Made by a program: the position numbers and the translations under genes. The notes under the pieces were generated by a model, which saw only the letters and a list, made by a program, of their open reading frames with translations, was not told the origin of the DNA and did no database searches. Source: Ichthyophis bannanicus (taxonomy: Eukaryota; Chordata; Amphibia; Gymnophiona; Ichthyophiidae). From it: a DNA stretch of 64,000 nt. Shown here one piece after another: positions 63,353-64,000 of this stretch; within the stretch, counting starts at the first letter, position 1; each line of letters begins with the position of its first letter. Where the stretch lies: assembly GCA_033557465.1 (NCBI GenBank), contig CM066031.1, forward strand, positions 1,672,640,800 through 1,672,704,799. Direction: 5' to 3'.

Positions 63353-63960
63353 CTACCGTGGCTCAGCTTCACCCATGAGGATGCTTGTGCCCAAGTGGAA
63401 TGCACATGCAAACCCTCTGGAACCAGCCAGCTCCACAACAGATACGCAGAGAAAACTGCCTCTTGATCTAGCATAGCAAAGTAGACTTGGCAGCCGCGTC
63501 ACAGACAGAAACCACCTTAAACAAGAAGGAACAGGGCGAATGCACATGGTCTCCTTCAAGAATAATAAGTAACGTTCCTTGCATAACGAGGCTTGCAGCT
63601 CGGAGATATGTCTTGCTGAACAGACTGCAACCGGAAAGGCAGTCTTGAGGGTCAGATCTTTAAGCATAGCCCGCTTCAGGGGCTACAACATAAAGGCCTA
63701 GAGCACCAGGCCGAGATTCCACAGAAGAATAACTGAATGCAGGCAAGGATGCAGAAGTCCTAGCCTCATGGAAAAAATGAGATCATCAGGATGAGAGACA
63801 ACACTGTCCTGCCACTGGCCTTTTGAAGCAGAAAAGGGCTGCCACCTGAACCTTTAGGAAACTAAGGGAAAGACTCTTGTCCAGACCCTCCTGAAGAAAG
63901 GCAAGCAAGGATGGCAAGTCTGTTGTATGAAGTCTAGTGTGATTTCAGATGGCACCCATT
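63353..63960 (-). pseudogene. DIRS-11 tyrosine recombinase remnant
   Basis: The readable frame 63667-63353 starts LKDLTLKTAFPVAVCSARHI, SELQASL (box I with Arg to His change, CSARHISEL against CSARRISDL in DIRS-9) and LRPVPS-like CIRPVPSCLRWF, then falls into deletions (the -RxxY half is missing). Upstream sequence (63700-63960) corresponds to the core-binding domain in broken frames. Inactive. Confidence 0.7.
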
Positions 63961-64000
63961 CTCAAGAAGACACCAGATGCGTACACAGGCAAGGTTGGTA

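Larger units (their letters stand above)
62750..64000 (-). mobile_element. DIRS-11 (delta family), cut by the window edge
   Basis: Left end is TGACACTTTACTTACCAGAT. Left ITR 62750-62930 (AGTCCAGACAAGTAGGTTGT, CCCCCTACTAGCAGAT), ICR 63090-63188, then decayed YR. It continues past 64000. It shares its ICR with DIRS-8 and thus provides the empty site for the DIRS-9 insertion. Confidence 0.78.

Overview
This is a stretch of vertebrate nuclear genome. It is a giant intron, probably from an amphibian and plausibly a caecilian; the lineage is inferred from the repeat mix (abundant DIRS retrotransposons with L2, CR1, RTE, R4-like and Penelope-like elements and a tRNA SINE), not shown directly. The only host coding sequence I can support is one 209-nt exon at 61770-61978 on the minus strand. 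It encodes the IBR-to-linker part of a RING-between-RING ubiquitin ligase, best matched to RNF19A. No further exon is visible, so the intron downstream of it (toward position 1) exceeds 61.7 kb and consists almost entirely of transposons.

The dominant feature is DIRS-type tyrosine-recombinase (YR) retroelements, at least eleven copies or remnants, all on the minus strand. Reading in their own direction they carry gag (with an N-terminal Cys/His zinc motif), RT-RNase H plus a Dam-methyltransferase-like stretch, and a YR. These are followed by an internal complementary region (ICR) and a terminal inverted repeat (ITR) with a ~27-nt extension. Four families can be told apart by their ends: alpha (DIRS-1, 5, 6, 7), beta (DIRS-2, 3, 4), gamma (DIRS-9) and delta (DIRS-8, 11).

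Layout. 1-756 is plain intron. 757-2925 is an L2 LINE fragment. 2926-29445 is a five-deep nest: DIRS-1 contains DIRS-2 (3046-24570), which contains DIRS-3 (~7003-23981), which contains DIRS-4 (10331-21189), which contains DIRS-5 (11293-17077). CR1 LINEs and a SINE are inserted in the outer layers. 29446-33385 holds an L2 tail, DIRS scraps, an R4/Dong-like LINE fragment and a CR1 fragment. 33385-41133 is a CR1 split by DIRS-6, in which a Penelope-like element with a GIY-YIG domain replaces the RT region. 41756-51517 is a CR1 split by DIRS-7 and then by an L2 with an intact 1017-codon ORF. 51517-58715 is delta-family DIRS-8, split by gamma-family DIRS-9 and by a foldback element carrying a hammerhead-like motif. 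58890-59350 is an RTE tail. 59605-60560 is an old DIRS remnant. The exon follows, and DIRS-11 runs off the right edge.

Several junctions can be read to the base because another copy in the window supplies the empty site. They show crossover at a 2-5 bp sequence shared by the target and the joined element ends, with no further target duplication, as expected for integration of a circular intermediate by a tyrosine recombinase. Most element ORFs are broken; the best preserved are the L2 ORF, the DIRS-4 gag and DIRS-5.
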